Source: Neptunomonas marina (lineage in GTDB: Bacteria > Pseudomonadota > Gammaproteobacteria > Pseudomonadales > Balneatricaceae). Taken from it: a DNA stretch of 64,000 nt. The translations under genes were made by a program, and so were the position numbers. The notes under the pieces are model-generated. The model made no database searches. It was not told the origin of the DNA and saw nothing but the letters and a program-made list of their open reading frames with translations. Shown here piece after piece: positions 49,125-59,033 of this stretch; the stretch's first letter is position 1, and each line of letters opens with the position of its first letter. Location of the stretch: the NCBI RefSeq assembly GCF_004005935.1, contig NZ_SACQ01000006.1, positions 203,085 to 267,084 of the forward strand, given 5' to 3'.

Positions 49125-49868
49125 ATGAACTTATCAGATATTCGCATCGTATTGGTCAACACAACTCACAGCGGCAATATTGGTGGCGTTGCTCGTGCTA
49201 TGAAAAATATGGGCTTAAGCGATCTCGTTTTGGTCAAGCCCAATGTCTTTCCCTCTGATGATGCAGTAGCGCGTGCATCGGGTGCAACGGATCTGCTGGA
49301 TAATGCGACGCTTGTTGAAACGCTGCCAGAGGCCATAGCTGATGCTTCTTTGGTATTTGGAACCAGTGCACGAGGCCGCCATATTCCTTGGCCGGTCATG
49401 GACCCGCGTGAAATGGCGGGGGTGGTGAGCCGTGTTCAAGAGGGTACGAAGGTGGCAATCGTTTTTGGGCGCGAGGACCGAGGCCTAACGAATGAAGAGC
49501 TACAGTTGTGTCACCATCACGTACATATTCCTTCAAATGAGTCTTTTAGCTCACTCAACATTGCCGCTGCGGTGCAGGTGATTACTTATGAATTGCGGAT
49601 GGCGGAGCTGGCACCTGAGCAGGCTAAGCAGGACGCACCGCAATGGGGTACTGAGTGGGATATCGATCTTGCTGAGCATAAAGAGCTCGAGCTGATGTAT
49701 GCGCATTTAGAAAAAGTGCTTGTGGAGATAGACTTTCTCGACCCCGATAACCCGCGCCAGCTCATGCCGCGGTTGCGCCGTGTTTTTCAGCGTGCGGTGC
49801 TCGATAAAGTTGAGGTCAATATCGTACGCGGCATCTTAACGCACATCGAGAAAACCAATAAACAATAG
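49125..49868 (+). CDS. trmJ: tRNA (cytidine/uridine-2'-O-)-methyltransferase
   Basis: A SPOUT-class methyltransferase modifying position 32 of tRNAs. The 247-residue protein has the N-terminal IRIVLVNTTHSGNIGGVARAMKNMG with motif 1, GREDRGLTNEEL as motif 2, and HIPSNESFSSLNIAAAVQVITYE as motif 3, which form the trefoil-knot SAM site. A helical C-terminal extension of about 80 residues is typical of TrmJ. It is divergent from suhB and upstream of iscR, as in many gammaproteobacteria. Confidence 0.96.
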   Translation: MNLSDIRIVLVNTTHSGNIGGVARAMKNMGLSDLVLVKPNVFPSDDAVARASGATDLLDNATLVETLPEAIADASLVFGTSARGRHIPWPVMDPREMAGVVSRVQEGTKVAIVFGREDRGLTNEELQLCHHHVHIPSNESFSSLNIAAAVQVITYELRMAELAPEQAKQDAPQWGTEWDIDLAEHKELELMYAHLEKVLVEIDFLDPDNPRQLMPRLRRVFQRAVLDKVEVNIVRGILTHIEKTNKQ

Positions 49869-49947
49869 TCTTGGAAGCTATTTCAGCGTATGAGTGATAT
49901 ACTCTGTCGCCTCATTTTGTATAAACCTGAGTTAAATGCTTGGTTTT

Positions 49948-49980
49948 ATTCTTTACTGTTTTTGTCGGGTATTGCATAAT
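49948..49980 (+). promoter_or_regulatory. isc operon promoter with overlapping IscR type 1 operator
   Basis: Bases 49948-49972 match the 25-bp IscR type 1 motif (ATASYYGACTRWWWYAGTCRRSTAT, as I recall it) at 22 of 25 positions. A promoter with TTTACT at 49952-49957, a 17-base spacer and CATAAT at 49975-49980 overlaps it. The iscR start follows 32 bases later. [2Fe-2S]-IscR would block this promoter, giving the usual negative feedback on the isc operon. Confidence 0.8.
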
Positions 49981-50012
49981 TCAAACACTGAATTAAGGCT
50001 TGGGTGAACATT

Positions 50013-50510
50013 ATGAGGCTGACTACGAAAGGACGCTATGCAGTAACGGCAATGCTTGATTTGGCGTTACATGAGGGCAGAGGGCCAATTAGCTTGGCTG
50101 ATATATCTGAGCGCCAAGGTATCTCGCTATCTTATCTTGAGCAGCTTTTTGCGAAATTGCGGCGTTCTAGCCTTGTGCGCAGTGTTCGTGGCCCAGGCGG
50201 CGGTTATCAGCTCAATCATGCTCAAGATATGATTAGTGTTGCGCAGGTTATCGATGCAGTTAACGAATCCGTTGAAGCGACCGGTTGTGATCGCTCCGGG
50301 GACTGCCAAGGTGGCGAAACCTGTTTAACGCATCACCTCTGGTGTGATCTCAGTACGCAGATCCACTCATTTCTTAATGGAATTTCGTTGGCTGATTTGG
50401 TGGCACGCAAAGATGTCCGAGACGTTGCTGAGCGCCAAGACCGTCGACAGAGCAGTCAAATTTTTCTCACGTCTAATGAATCATTGCTGGCAGATAAAGC
50501 TGCTGTTTAG
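50013..50510 (+). CDS. iscR: Fe-S cluster assembly transcriptional regulator IscR
   Basis: An Rrf2-family repressor that senses Fe-S supply by carrying a [2Fe-2S] cluster. The 165-residue protein starts [18 protein letters not shown], has a winged helix with [21 protein letters not shown], and the cluster-binding Cys region between [13 protein letters not shown] and THHLWCDL, where the following His is the fourth ligand. The ATG at 50013 is preferred over a GTG at 50004. It heads the isc operon under its own operator. Confidence 0.97.
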   Translation: MRLTTKGRYAVTAMLDLALHEGRGPISLADISERQGISLSYLEQLFAKLRRSSLVRSVRGPGGGYQLNHAQDMISVAQVIDAVNESVEATGCDRSGDCQGGETCLTHHLWCDLSTQIHSFLNGISLADLVARKDVRDVAERQDRRQSSQIFLTSNESLLADKAAV

Positions 50511-50535
50511 TGCATAAGGGTACTGGAGTTAGAAA

Positions 50536-51750
50536 ATGAAGTTACCAATCTATTTTGATTATTCTGCAACGACACCGGTAGACCCTCGCGTCGCTGAAAA
50601 GATGATGGAGTGTCTAACGCTTGAGGGCAACTTCGGTAATCCAGCTTCGCGTTCTCACCTGTTTGGTTGGAAGGCTGAAGAAGCGGTAGAGACTGCACGT
50701 AAACAGGTTGCAGATCTCGTTAGCGCAGATCCACGCGAGATTGTTTGGACCTCGGGCGCTACCGAATCTGACAACTTGGCCATCAAAGGTATTGCCCATT
50801 TTTACCATAAAAAGGGCAAGCACATTATTACGTCCAAGATCGAGCATAAAGCGGTGCTAGACACATGTCGTCAACTTGAGCGTGAAGGCTTTGAGGTGAC
50901 TTACCTGGATCCAGATAGCGAAGGTTTGATCAGCGTTGAACGCGTCGCTGAAGCACTGCGTGACGATACGATTTTGGTCTCGCTTATGCATGTTAATAAC
51001 GAAATTGGCACGATTACCGACATCGACGCGATTGGTGAGCTTACACGCAGTAAAGGTGTGTTTTTCCATGTTGATGCGGCGCAAAGCGTTGGCAAAATGC
51101 CGATTGATTTGTCGAAGACAAAGGTTGATCTGATGTCTTTTAGCGCACACAAAATTTATGGCCCGAAAGGCATTGGTGCGCTGTATGTGCGTCGTAAGCC
51201 GCGTGTTCGCCTTGAGGCGCAGATGCATGGCGGTGGTCATGAGCGTGGCATGCGTTCGGGTACTTTACCGACCCATCAAATCGTTGGCATGGGTGAAGCA
51301 TTTAGAGTCGCTCAAGAAGATATGCAGAAAGATGCGGACAAAGCCTTGGCGCTGCGTGACCGTATGTGGAATGCCTTGAGCGATATGGAAGAGGTCCATA
51401 TCAATGGCTCCATTGATCAGCGTTTGCCTGCAAACTTGAATGTTAGCTTTGCCTTTGTTGAGGGTGAGTCGCTGCTGATGTCGCTGAAAGATCTGGCGGT
51501 ATCTTCTGGTTCTGCGTGTACATCTGCAAGCTTGGAGCCTTCCTATGTGCTGCGTGCACTTGGTTTGAGCGATGAGCTAGCACATAGCTCCATTCGCTTC
51601 TCGTTCGGTCGTTTTACGACAGAAGAGGAGATCGATCATGCGGTGGGGCAGATTCGTCAAGCGGTTGATAAGTTACGTGAGCTGTCGCCTTTGTGGGATA
51701 TGTACAAAGACGGCGTTGATCTGAGCAAAGTAGAATGGGTTCACCACTAA
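50536..51750 (+). CDS. iscS: Cysteine desulfurase IscS
   Basis: A PLP enzyme that takes sulfur from cysteine for Fe-S clusters, tRNA thiolation and other uses. The 404-residue protein begins [16 protein letters not shown], has the PLP lysine in [12 protein letters not shown] near residue 206, and the mobile catalytic Cys loop [17 protein letters not shown] near 328. The C-terminal [18 protein letters not shown] is the IscU-docking tail. It follows iscR by 25 bases. Confidence 0.98.
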   Translation: MKLPIYFDYSATTPVDPRVAEKMMECLTLEGNFGNPASRSHLFGWKAEEAVETARKQVADLVSADPREIVWTSGATESDNLAIKGIAHFYHKKGKHIITSKIEHKAVLDTCRQLEREGFEVTYLDPDSEGLISVERVAEALRDDTILVSLMHVNNEIGTITDIDAIGELTRSKGVFFHVDAAQSVGKMPIDLSKTKVDLMSFSAHKIYGPKGIGALYVRRKPRVRLEAQMHGGGHERGMRSGTLPTHQIVGMGEAFRVAQEDMQKDADKALALRDRMWNALSDMEEVHINGSIDQRLPANLNVSFAFVEGESLLMSLKDLAVSSGSACTSASLEPSYVLRALGLSDELAHSSIRFSFGRFTTEEEIDHAVGQIRQAVDKLRELSPLWDMYKDGVDLSKVEWVHH

Positions 51751-51777
51751 TCTGCGGATGGTGATTGGAGAATAGAT

Positions 51778-52155
51778 ATGGCTTACAGTGAAGAAGTAAT
51801 CGATCATTACGAGAATCCGCGTAATGTTGGCAAGATGGACGATAACGACGCTAACGTTGGTACAGGCATGGTCGGTGCACCAGCGTGTGGCGATGTGATG
51901 CGCCTGCAGATCAAAGTATCTGATGAGGGTGTTATCGAAGATGCTAAGTTCAAAACCTACGGATGCGGCTCCGCCATTGCATCAAGCTCGCTGATCACAG
52001 AGTGGGTTAAAGGCATGTCACTTGATGAAGCTGCAAACTTGAAGAACACCGAGATTGCAGAAGAGCTAGCGTTACCGCCAGTTAAGATCCACTGCTCGGT
52101 ACTTGCCGAAGATGCGATCAAAGCGGCAATTGATGACTACAAGAAAAAGCAATAG
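51778..52155 (+). CDS. iscU: Fe-S cluster scaffold IscU
   Basis: The scaffold on which [2Fe-2S] clusters are built before transfer by HscA/HscB. The 125-residue protein contains the three cluster cysteines, in GAPACGDVM, YGCGSAIASSS and HCSVLAEDA, and the LPPVK motif recognised by HscA. The gap from iscS is 27 bases. Confidence 0.98.
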   Translation: MAYSEEVIDHYENPRNVGKMDDNDANVGTGMVGAPACGDVMRLQIKVSDEGVIEDAKFKTYGCGSAIASSSLITEWVKGMSLDEAANLKNTEIAEELALPPVKIHCSVLAEDAIKAAIDDYKKKQ

Positions 52156-52204
52156 ATAACGGCGATTAACTGGCCGCCATCTGGGTGGCCAGTAAGGATG
52201 GATT

Positions 52205-52531
52205 ATGGCAATTACAATGACGCCCGCTGCGCAGCAGCATGTATCTCATTACTTGACCCAGCGTGGGTCGGGCTGCGGCATTCGTGTCGGTGTGAGAACA
52301 TCTGGATGCTCCGGCATGGCTTACGTCTTGGAGTTTGTAGACCATGCAGAACCTGATGACGAAGTCTTCGAAGTGGGTGCAGGTTTGCAAGTTGTGATTG
52401 ATCCAAAAAGCCTTGTTTATCTGGATGGCACGGAGCTGGATTTCGTTAAAGAAGGTCTGAACGAAGGGTTTAAATTTAATAACCCTAATGTTCGTAACGA
52501 GTGTGGCTGCGGCGAAAGCTTCAATATTTAA
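52205..52531 (+). CDS. iscA: A-type Fe-S carrier IscA
   Basis: Receives and delivers Fe-S clusters or iron. The 108-residue protein has the family's three cysteines, in [10 protein letters not shown] and the C-terminal NECGCGESF. The ATG at 52205 is preceded by an AAGGATGG ribosome site. hscB follows on the same strand. Confidence 0.97.
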   Translation: MAITMTPAAQQHVSHYLTQRGSGCGIRVGVRTSGCSGMAYVLEFVDHAEPDDEVFEVGAGLQVVIDPKSLVYLDGTELDFVKEGLNEGFKFNNPNVRNECGCGESFNI

Positions 52532-52548
52532 GCGTAGCTCGGTTCACT

Positions 52549-53085
52549 ATGGATATTCAGCAGAACTACTTTGCATTTTTGGGCGTTTCAGAAGCGTTCG
52601 ATATTGACCTCTCTTATGTCTCGGAGCGTTACCGAGACCTACAAAAACAGCTACATCCTGACAAGTTTGCCCACGCTTCTGACCGGGAACAGCGTATGGC
52701 TGTGCAGTATACGGCCTACCTTAACGAGGCGATGGCAACGCTTAAATCGCCTTTGTTACGGGCGCAGTATCTGCTGACGTTAAAGGGCATCGACACTCAC
52801 AGTGAAGCATCGGTATCAATTGATCCTGCGTTCCTGTTTGAGCAGATGGAGCTTCGTGAAACGCTTGAAAGTGCAAAAGCTTCGGATGATCCCTTTGATG
52901 TTCTTGAGTCGCTCTCTGATCGTGTCGAGGTGCAGTTGCGTACGCTAGAAAGCGCATTTAAGAGCGCATACGCGCGTGGTGATGATACTAGTCTCGAGGA
53001 TGCGGCAGCGGCGGTGCGTAAAATGCAGTTTCTCACCAAGCTAAGCAGTGAAATTGCTCAAGCAGAACACGATTTAGACGGATAA
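52549..53085 (+). CDS. hscB: Fe-S co-chaperone HscB
   Basis: A J-domain protein bringing IscU to HscA. The 178-residue protein has an N-terminal J domain (about 3-75) with the HPD motif in LHPDKFAHAS, and a C-terminal helical IscU-binding domain. The frame reaches back into iscA, but the ATG at 52549 (MDIQQNYFAFLGV), 17 bases after the iscA stop codon, is the family start. Confidence 0.96.
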   Translation: MDIQQNYFAFLGVSEAFDIDLSYVSERYRDLQKQLHPDKFAHASDREQRMAVQYTAYLNEAMATLKSPLLRAQYLLTLKGIDTHSEASVSIDPAFLFEQMELRETLESAKASDDPFDVLESLSDRVEVQLRTLESAFKSAYARGDDTSLEDAAAAVRKMQFLTKLSSEIAQAEHDLDG

Positions 53086-53098
53086 TTAGGTTAAAAAT

Positions 53099-54979
53099 AT
53101 GGCACTACTACAGATCGCAGAACCGGGTCAAAGCGCTGCCCCGCACGAGCATAAGCTGGCAGTTGGTATTGATTTGGGCACAACAAACTCGCTTGTTGCT
53201 ACTGTGCGTAGCGGTGAAGCAGTGACTCTGCCAGATCTTGAAGGGCGTCATACATTGCCATCGGTGGTGCGCTACTGTGAAGGTGGTGCCGTAGAGATCG
53301 GTTATGCAGCACGCGAAGCGGCTACGACTGATGCGCACAATACGATTGTGTCCGCCAAGCGTTTGTTGGGTCGTGGCTTAGCTGATGTTAAGTCTTTCCA
53401 GGATGTCTTGCCGTACGACTTTGTTGAAGGTGAAGGCGGTATGCCGTTCATCAATACTGCACAGGGTGAGCGTAGCCCTGTGCAAGTATCAGCAGAGATC
53501 CTGAAGCATCTTGTTGAACGGGCTGAAGAGTCGCTTGGTGGTGACCTCAAAGGTGCGGTTATCACAGTGCCCGCTTATTTTGACGATGCTCAGCGTCAAG
53601 CAACGAAAGATGCGGCGACGCTAGCAGGCATCAATGTTCTGCGCCTGCTCAGTGAGCCGACAGCTGCAGCTGTGGCTTACGGACTCGACCAAAAAGAAGA
53701 CAGCACAATCTTGGTTTATGACCTAGGCGGCGGGACGTTTGATGTTTCGATTTTGCGCCTTAGCCGAGGTGTGTTTGAAGTGTTGGCTACCGGCGGTGAT
53801 AGTGCATTGGGCGGTGATGACTTCGACAGTTTGCTAGCTGAGTGGATATCGGAGCAAGCCGACGTACGTACTCAGATGACCGCATCACTATCGCGTCAGT
53901 TGATGGAGCAGGCGCGTTCGGTTAAAGAGCAACTGACGACTGCTGATGAAGCTTGGGCGTCGATTGATTTAGCGGGGAAAGAGATCTCCGTTTCTGTGAG
54001 TCGCGTGCAGTTTGACGAACTAGTTGATGCATTAGTTAAGAAGACTATTCGTGCTTGTAAGCGCGTTGTGCGCGATGCCTCCCTATCGTTGGAAGATATC
54101 GAAGAGATTGTAATGGTGGGTGGCTCCACACGAGTACCGTTGGTACGCCAGCAGGTTGCTGAACTCTTTGGCCGCGAACCGCACGTCGATATCGACCCTG
54201 ATCGTGTGGTTGCGCTGGGGGCAGCGATTCAAGCGGATGTGCTTGCCGGTAACAAACCTGATGCCGACATGTTGCTGCTTGACGTTATTCCGTTGTCGTT
54301 GGGCTTGGAAACGATGGGTGGTCTAGTTGAGAAGGTTATCCACCGTAATACGGCGATACCGGTTGCCAGAGCACAAGAGTTTACGACCTATCAAGATGGG
54401 CAAACCGCCATGGTTGTGCATATTTTGCAGGGTGAGCGAGAACTGGTTGATGATTGCCGTTCGTTGGCTAAATTTGTGCTGCGGGGTATTCCCCCGATGG
54501 CTGCAGGTGCCGCTAAGATTCGCGTGAGTTTCCAAGTCGATGCGGATGGTTTGCTCAGTGTTGCTGCGAAAGAGTTATCCACGGGAACTGAAAGCCAAAT
54601 TCAAGTGAAGCCTTCGTATGGGCTGAATGATACACAGATCGCTGACATGTTGCGCGCATCTTATGATTCTGCGAAGGGTGATATGGCGTTGCGTGCTTTG
54701 CGTGAGCAGCAGGTCGAGGCGAATCGATTGATCCTTGCGCTTGAACAAGCGCTGAATACTGATGGCAAGGTTTTGCTCAGCGAGTCTGAGCAGAGCGAGT
54801 TACACAACGAGATTTTGCAACTGCGTGAGCTGGCGCAAGGTGACGATACTGCCGCTATCGAACAAGGTGTTGAGCGCCTAGCAAAAGCGAGTGATGAATT
54901 TGCATCACGTCGCATGGATGCCAATATCCAAAAGGCGCTGCAAGGGCATACTATCCAAGAAATTGAGAAGGGGGCTTAA
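53099..54979 (+). CDS. hscA: Fe-S chaperone HscA (Hsp70 family)
   Basis: A specialised DnaK that drives cluster release from IscU. The 626-residue protein begins with a short extension then [16 protein letters not shown], has [14 protein letters not shown] and [13 protein letters not shown] in the ATPase domain, and a substrate-binding domain from about residue 390. It lacks the acidic DnaK tail. Its start is 13 bases after hscB, and fdx begins one base after its stop codon. Confidence 0.97.
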   Translation: MALLQIAEPGQSAAPHEHKLAVGIDLGTTNSLVATVRSGEAVTLPDLEGRHTLPSVVRYCEGGAVEIGYAAREAATTDAHNTIVSAKRLLGRGLADVKSFQDVLPYDFVEGEGGMPFINTAQGERSPVQVSAEILKHLVERAEESLGGDLKGAVITVPAYFDDAQRQATKDAATLAGINVLRLLSEPTAAAVAYGLDQKEDSTILVYDLGGGTFDVSILRLSRGVFEVLATGGDSALGGDDFDSLLAEWISEQADVRTQMTASLSRQLMEQARSVKEQLTTADEAWASIDLAGKEISVSVSRVQFDELVDALVKKTIRACKRVVRDASLSLEDIEEIVMVGGSTRVPLVRQQVAELFGREPHVDIDPDRVVALGAAIQADVLAGNKPDADMLLLDVIPLSLGLETMGGLVEKVIHRNTAIPVARAQEFTTYQDGQTAMVVHILQGERELVDDCRSLAKFVLRGIPPMAAGAAKIRVSFQVDADGLLSVAAKELSTGTESQIQVKPSYGLNDTQIADMLRASYDSAKGDMALRALREQQVEANRLILALEQALNTDGKVLLSESEQSELHNEILQLRELAQGDDTAAIEQGVERLAKASDEFASRRMDANIQKALQGHTIQEIEKGA

Positions 54980-54980
54980 C

Positions 54981-55319
54981 GTGCCGCAAATTATATTTCT
55001 TCCGCATGATGAGCTATGCCCGGAAGGTAAAGTTATCGAAGCTGAGCCAGGTGTTACGATTTGTGATGCTGCGCTCGCTAATGGTATTGAGATCGAACAT
55101 GCTTGTGAAAAGTCATGTGCATGTACGACCTGCCATGTCATCGTGCGAGAGGGCTTTAACTCGCTCGAAGAGTCCGACGAGTTAGAGGACGATATGCTCG
55201 ATAAAGCGTGGGGGCTTGAGCCTGAATCGCGGTTAAGTTGCCAAGCAATGGTGAGCGATGAAGATCTCGTAGTTGAGCTTCCGCGCTACACGCTAAACCA
55301 AGTTTCAGAACGTCATTAG
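54981..55319 (+). CDS. fdx: isc-type [2Fe-2S] ferredoxin
   Basis: Electron carrier for Fe-S assembly. The 112-residue protein closely matches E. coli Fdx: PQIIFLPHDELCPEGKV, then CEKSCACTTCH with three cluster cysteines and RLSCQA with the fourth. The true start is the GTG at 54981, with GAGAAGGGGG upstream. Longer open frame to the left overlaps hscA and is not real coding. Confidence 0.96.
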   Translation: MPQIIFLPHDELCPEGKVIEAEPGVTICDAALANGIEIEHACEKSCACTTCHVIVREGFNSLEESDELEDDMLDKAWGLEPESRLSCQAMVSDEDLVVELPRYTLNQVSERH

Positions 55320-55328
55320 GAGGTTCTT

Positions 55329-55529
55329 ATGAGCTTGCATTGGGTCGATGTTCAAGATATTGCGATTGAGTTGGTGGAGCAATATCCCGACACGAGTCCG
55401 TTGACGATCAGCTTTCCAGATCTTTATCAAAAAGTGATGGCATTGGAGGGGTTTGATGATGATCCCGAGCGATGCGGAGAGAAGGTCTTAGAAGCGATCC
55501 AGATGGCTTGGATCGAAGAGATGGATTAA
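55329..55529 (+). CDS. iscX: Fe-S assembly accessory protein IscX
   Basis: A small acidic protein (66 residues) that binds iron and IscS and tunes cluster assembly. It matches the family throughout: HWVDVQDIAIELVEQYPD, PDLYQKVMALEGFDDDPE and the C-terminal ILEAIQ-like LEAIQMAWIEEMD. AGGAGG precedes the ATG at 55329. It closes the isc operon before a terminator. Confidence 0.96.
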   Translation: MSLHWVDVQDIAIELVEQYPDTSPLTISFPDLYQKVMALEGFDDDPERCGEKVLEAIQMAWIEEMD

Positions 55530-55533
55530 TGCG

Positions 55534-55562
55534 AAAGCCCGGTTAATAGACCGGGCTTTTTG
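55534..55562 (+). terminator. Terminator of the isc operon
   Basis: Stem AAAGCCCGGT (55534-55543) and ACCGGGCTTT (55550-55559), 6-nt loop, followed by TT. It lies right after iscX. Confidence 0.9.
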
Positions 55563-55571
55563 ATTGCTCTG

Positions 55572-55601
55572 TTGTCCCTTTTCATTGGTATCGCTTATAA
55601 T
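55572..55601 (+). promoter_or_regulatory. Probable promoter of ndk
   Basis: TTGTCC at 55572-55577 and a consensus TATAAT at 55596-55601 are separated by 18 bases. A GC-rich GGCGCG discriminator follows. ndk starts 43 bases downstream, and the isc terminator lies just upstream. Confidence 0.65.
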
Positions 55602-55644
55602 GGCGCGTTTTTTAGAAATAGCCTAAGTTTAGGGGATTATTGAG

Positions 55645-56052
55645 ATGGCGATCGAGCGCACACTATCTATTATCAAACCAGATGCCGTAGCAAAGAATGT
55701 TATCGGTGAAATCGAGTCTCGCTTCGAAAAAGCAGGCCTGAAAATCGTTGAGATGCAAATGAAGCAGCTGTCTGACGAAGAAGCTCAGGGCTTCTACGCA
55801 GAGCACAAAGAGCGTCCATTCTTTGGCGATCTTGTTTCTTTCATGACATCTGGTCCGGTTGTTGTTCAAGTTCTAGAAGGCGAGAACGCAATCATGGCTA
55901 ACCGTGATCTGATGGGTGCTACGAACCCACAGGAAGCTGCGGAAGGTACTATCCGCCGTGACTTCGCTGAGTCTATCGACGCGAACGCTGTGCACGGTTC
56001 TGACTCTGCTGCATCTGCAGAGCGTGAAATCGCTTACTTCTTCGGTAAGTAA
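55645..56052 (+). CDS. ndk: Nucleoside diphosphate kinase
   Basis: Transfers the terminal phosphate of ATP to other (d)NDPs. The 135-residue protein has the start [12 protein letters not shown] and the active-site His in NAVHGSDS near residue 117. It ends at YFFGK, about 6-8 residues shorter than the E. coli enzyme, without sign of damage. AGGGGATT precedes the ATG at 55645. rlmN follows. Confidence 0.97.
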   Translation: MAIERTLSIIKPDAVAKNVIGEIESRFEKAGLKIVEMQMKQLSDEEAQGFYAEHKERPFFGDLVSFMTSGPVVVQVLEGENAIMANRDLMGATNPQEAAEGTIRRDFAESIDANAVHGSDSAASAEREIAYFFGK

Positions 56053-56059
56053 TCATACT

Positions 56060-56087
56060 AGCAGGAAGCTTTTTGCTTCCTGCTTTC
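56060..56087 (+). terminator. Hairpin between ndk and rlmN (possible weak terminator)
   Basis: A perfect 10-bp stem, AGCAGGAAGC at 56060-56069 and GCTTCCTGCT at 56075-56084, with a 5-nt T loop. Only TT follows before C, so termination may be partial and let transcription reach rlmN. Confidence 0.6.
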
Positions 56088-56108
56088 AACTATCTATAGA
56101 GTTTTGAC

Positions 56109-57239
56109 ATGAGTGAATCCACAAAAACTAACTTGTTAGGGATGTCTCCAGAGCAGATGGATGCTTTTTTTGCTGAACTGGGTGAGAAGCGATTCCGCGC
56201 AACGCAGGTTTTGAAATGGATCCATCAGCTTGGCGCTGAAAGCTTTGATGAGATGACAAATATCAGTAAAGCTTTACGTGAAAAGCTCGCCGCTGTCGCA
56301 GAAATAAGAGAGCCAGAGGTGGTGATGCAAAACATCTCACGTGATGGTACCCGTAAATGGGTTATTCGTGTCGATGGCGGCTCGTGTGTCGAAACGGTGC
56401 TTATCCCTGAAGGTGATCGTGCAACATTGTGCGTGTCGTCTCAGGTTGGATGCTCGCTTGATTGCAGCTTCTGTTCCACAGGCAAGCAAGGCTTTAACCG
56501 CAACTTATCAGCCGCAGAGATCATTGGTCAGGTGCGCATCGCGATCAAATCTTTTGGGCCAATGGATCCTTCCGGGCCGCGCCGCGTAACCAACGTCGTA
56601 TTGATGGGCATGGGCGAACCTCTCATGAACTTCAATAATGTTGTGGCTGCGATCCAGTTGATGATGGAAGACAATGCGTACTGTTTGTCAAAGCGCCGCG
56701 TTACATTGAGCACCGCGGGTGTTGTGCCTGCGTTGGATAAGCTGCGCGAGTACACAGATTGTTCTTTGGCGATCTCTCTGCATGCTCCGAACGATGAGTT
56801 GCGCGATGTGCTGGTCCCTATCAATAAACGTTACCCAATCAAAGAGCTGATTGCTGCGTGTAATCGTTACCTAGAAAACTTGAATGATAAGCGGGTTATC
56901 ACCATCGAGTACACGTTGATGGCTGGTGTGAATGATCAGCCCCAGCATGCAAAAGAGCTAGGAAAGCTGCTCAAGCAGGTCCCTTGTAAGCTTAATTTGA
57001 TTCCGTTCAATCCGTTTCCAAACTCAGGTTATGAGCGTCCGTCAGAAGATGCTATTTTGCGTTTCAAAGATGTTATGCTTAAAGCAGGCGTGTTGACTAC
57101 TGTACGTCGTACGCGTGGTGATGAAATTGATGCTGCATGCGGGCAGCTTGTTGGTCAAGTTGAAGACAGAACGCGCCGCAGTGGGAAGTATATTCCCATC
57201 AAACAAGAGAGTGTGGCTGAGGGTGCTAAGCCATTGTAA
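56109..57239 (+). CDS. rlmN: Dual-specificity 23S rRNA/tRNA A2-methyltransferase RlmN
   Basis: A radical-SAM enzyme methylating A2503 of 23S rRNA and A37 of some tRNAs. The 376-residue protein has the radical-SAM cluster motif [15 protein letters not shown], the GMGEPLMNF motif, and the C-terminal Cys (DAACGQL) that forms the methylene intermediate. A helical N-terminal RNA-binding domain covers about the first 95 residues. It leads into pilW, the conserved order. Confidence 0.97.
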   Translation: MSESTKTNLLGMSPEQMDAFFAELGEKRFRATQVLKWIHQLGAESFDEMTNISKALREKLAAVAEIREPEVVMQNISRDGTRKWVIRVDGGSCVETVLIPEGDRATLCVSSQVGCSLDCSFCSTGKQGFNRNLSAAEIIGQVRIAIKSFGPMDPSGPRRVTNVVLMGMGEPLMNFNNVVAAIQLMMEDNAYCLSKRRVTLSTAGVVPALDKLREYTDCSLAISLHAPNDELRDVLVPINKRYPIKELIAACNRYLENLNDKRVITIEYTLMAGVNDQPQHAKELGKLLKQVPCKLNLIPFNPFPNSGYERPSEDAILRFKDVMLKAGVLTTVRRTRGDEIDAACGQLVGQVEDRTRRSGKYIPIKQESVAEGAKPL

Positions 57240-57255
57240 TGTGAGGAGACAGGGC

Positions 57256-58038
57256 GTGATTAGGCCTCTGATTGTTGTACTTGCGATTATCGCAGGAAGC
57301 GGAACACTAACAGGTTGCAGTACGGTGACTGAAAGCGCTTCGCAGCAAGGTAAATCGCCGACTGCGACGATGCAGGCTTATACACGACTAGGACTGCAAT
57401 ATTTACAATCGGGCGATTTAGTCAATGCGAAAGTCGCTGTGCAGAAAGCCCTTGAGATAGATACCGATTTTGCCCCAGCCTACAATGCACTTGGTTTGAT
57501 TTTCCAAGTGGAAGAGGAGAAGGGGCTAGCGCAAAAGTACTACTTGAAGGCGATCGAGCTCGAGCCTGATTCAGCGATGTTCCATAACAATTACGGTGCG
57601 TTTCTATTCGCAGAGGAACGCTATACTGAAGCCTGCAAGCAACTCGCTCAAGCAACGCAAGACCCTTTCTATTCTAACCGCGCTCAAGCCTTTGAAAACC
57701 TCGGCCTCTGTTACCGGAAAATTGATGTCGATGATGCGGCGATTAAAGCCTTTCGGCGTTCGCTGAATGCCGGTGGAGCGCGTCCTGAATCGCTAATCCA
57801 GCTAAGTGATCTCTATTTGATGCAGGGAGACATGACGCTTGCAGATACGTACTATGACCAGTTCGTTGAGCTCGTTAATCAGCAGCGTGTCGAGCATACC
57901 GCACGTAGTCTGTGGCTTGGAATTCAGCTTGCGCGAGCGAAGAATAAATCAAGCACAGCGGCAACCTATGGTCTTTTGCTGAAAAACCTTTACCCTAAAT
58001 CGGATGAATATCGGCTCTATAAGGAGGCTTTCCAGTGA
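57256..58038 (+). CDS. pilW: Type IV pilus biogenesis/stability lipoprotein PilW (PilF)
   Basis: An outer-membrane TPR lipoprotein (pilotin) needed for PilQ secretin assembly. The 260-residue protein has a lipoprotein signal with the lipobox LTGC, then several TPR units (TRLGLQYLQSGDLVNAKVAVQKALEID, then APAYNALGLIFQVEEEKGLAQKYYLKAIELEPD). The start is the GTG at 57256 with AGGAG seven bases upstream; the longer frame overlaps rlmN. The stop codon overlaps the rodZ start (GTGA). Confidence 0.93.
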   Translation: MIRPLIVVLAIIAGSGTLTGCSTVTESASQQGKSPTATMQAYTRLGLQYLQSGDLVNAKVAVQKALEIDTDFAPAYNALGLIFQVEEEKGLAQKYYLKAIELEPDSAMFHNNYGAFLFAEERYTEACKQLAQATQDPFYSNRAQAFENLGLCYRKIDVDDAAIKAFRRSLNAGGARPESLIQLSDLYLMQGDMTLADTYYDQFVELVNQQRVEHTARSLWLGIQLARAKNKSSTAATYGLLLKNLYPKSDEYRLYKEAFQ

Positions 58039-59018
58039 GTAGTATGCCAGATGAGGGTGTTGTATCGGAGGTAAACCGGTTCCCAGGCGAGAGCCTGCTG
58101 GTAGCAAGGGAAGCGAAGGGAGTATCCCAAAAGAATATTGCTGAGGAGCTAAATCTTCCCGTCCGTTATATCCAATGGATTGAAGAGGGAACGTTTGAAA
58201 AACTCCCCAGCTTAGTGTTTGCCAAAGGCTATATTCGCAGTTACGCCAAAGCGCTCGGTCTTGAAAGCGAACCGTTGGTCAGTATGTTTGACCAGATTTA
58301 CGGTGTAGAGAAGCGCGTTCAACCGATCCAGTCTGTATCGAAAGTAGAGCAGCAGGTGAAGTTAAGTGACCCAGTGATGCGCTGGTCAGGCTGGTTATTC
58401 CTACTGCTGCTTGTCGCTGCGGTTGTATGGTGGTGGCAAACACAGTTTAGTTTGCCTACGCCTGCTGCTGCCACAGAAAGTAATGTCGCGACATCAGAGC
58501 AAGAGCCGCTAGTTGATGGAAATAAGTTGCGCTTGCCGACATTGTCAGAAACCGAGGCACCAGCTGAGTTGGAAGTAGCGCCAGAGCCTGGTGATGGCCA
58601 AGAGGATGAGCCTCAAAACTTGTCCGATGATCAGATCAAGGCCCTGCAAGCTGAAATTGATAAACCGGCTGTTGCAACCGAAAGTGAGGTATCTGAGCCG
58701 AGTGAAACGTCAGAGCCGGAGGCAGCGGCGCCTGTAAGTGAGCCAGCTGAAGCCAGTCAACCCACACCGAATACAGACGGCCTAGCCATGGTTTTTAGCG
58801 GCGAGAGCTGGGTGACGTTAAAGGATGCTACCGGACGTACGTTGGTCAACAAGGCGAAAAGATCCGGTGAAACATTGAATATCTCCGGTGCTGCCCCGCT
58901 GACACTGGTTATTGGGCGAGCATCATCTGTTGAAAAAATCTCCTATAACGGCGCGAAAGTTGAGCTAAAACGTTACATAAAGGGCAATGTGGCTAAATTG
59001 AGTCTGCCGAGCAATTGA
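58035..59018 (+). CDS. rodZ: Cytoskeleton protein RodZ
   Basis: A bitopic membrane protein linking MreB to the elongation machinery. The 327-residue protein has a cytoplasmic helix-turn-helix domain (about 18-90, LLVAREAKGVSQKNIAEELNLP), one membrane helix near 118-135, an acidic Pro/Glu-rich linker, and a C-terminal DUF4115 beta domain (about 245-325). The GTG at 58035 overlaps the pilW stop codon by four bases, showing translational coupling. An ATG at residue 4 is an alternative. Confidence 0.93.
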   Translation: MSSMPDEGVVSEVNRFPGESLLVAREAKGVSQKNIAEELNLPVRYIQWIEEGTFEKLPSLVFAKGYIRSYAKALGLESEPLVSMFDQIYGVEKRVQPIQSVSKVEQQVKLSDPVMRWSGWLFLLLLVAAVVWWWQTQFSLPTPAAATESNVATSEQEPLVDGNKLRLPTLSETEAPAELEVAPEPGDGQEDEPQNLSDDQIKALQAEIDKPAVATESEVSEPSETSEPEAAAPVSEPAEASQPTPNTDGLAMVFSGESWVTLKDATGRTLVNKAKRSGETLNISGAAPLTLVIGRASSVEKISYNGAKVELKRYIKGNVAKLSLPSN

Positions 59019-59033
59019 GTAAGAGTAAGTAAG

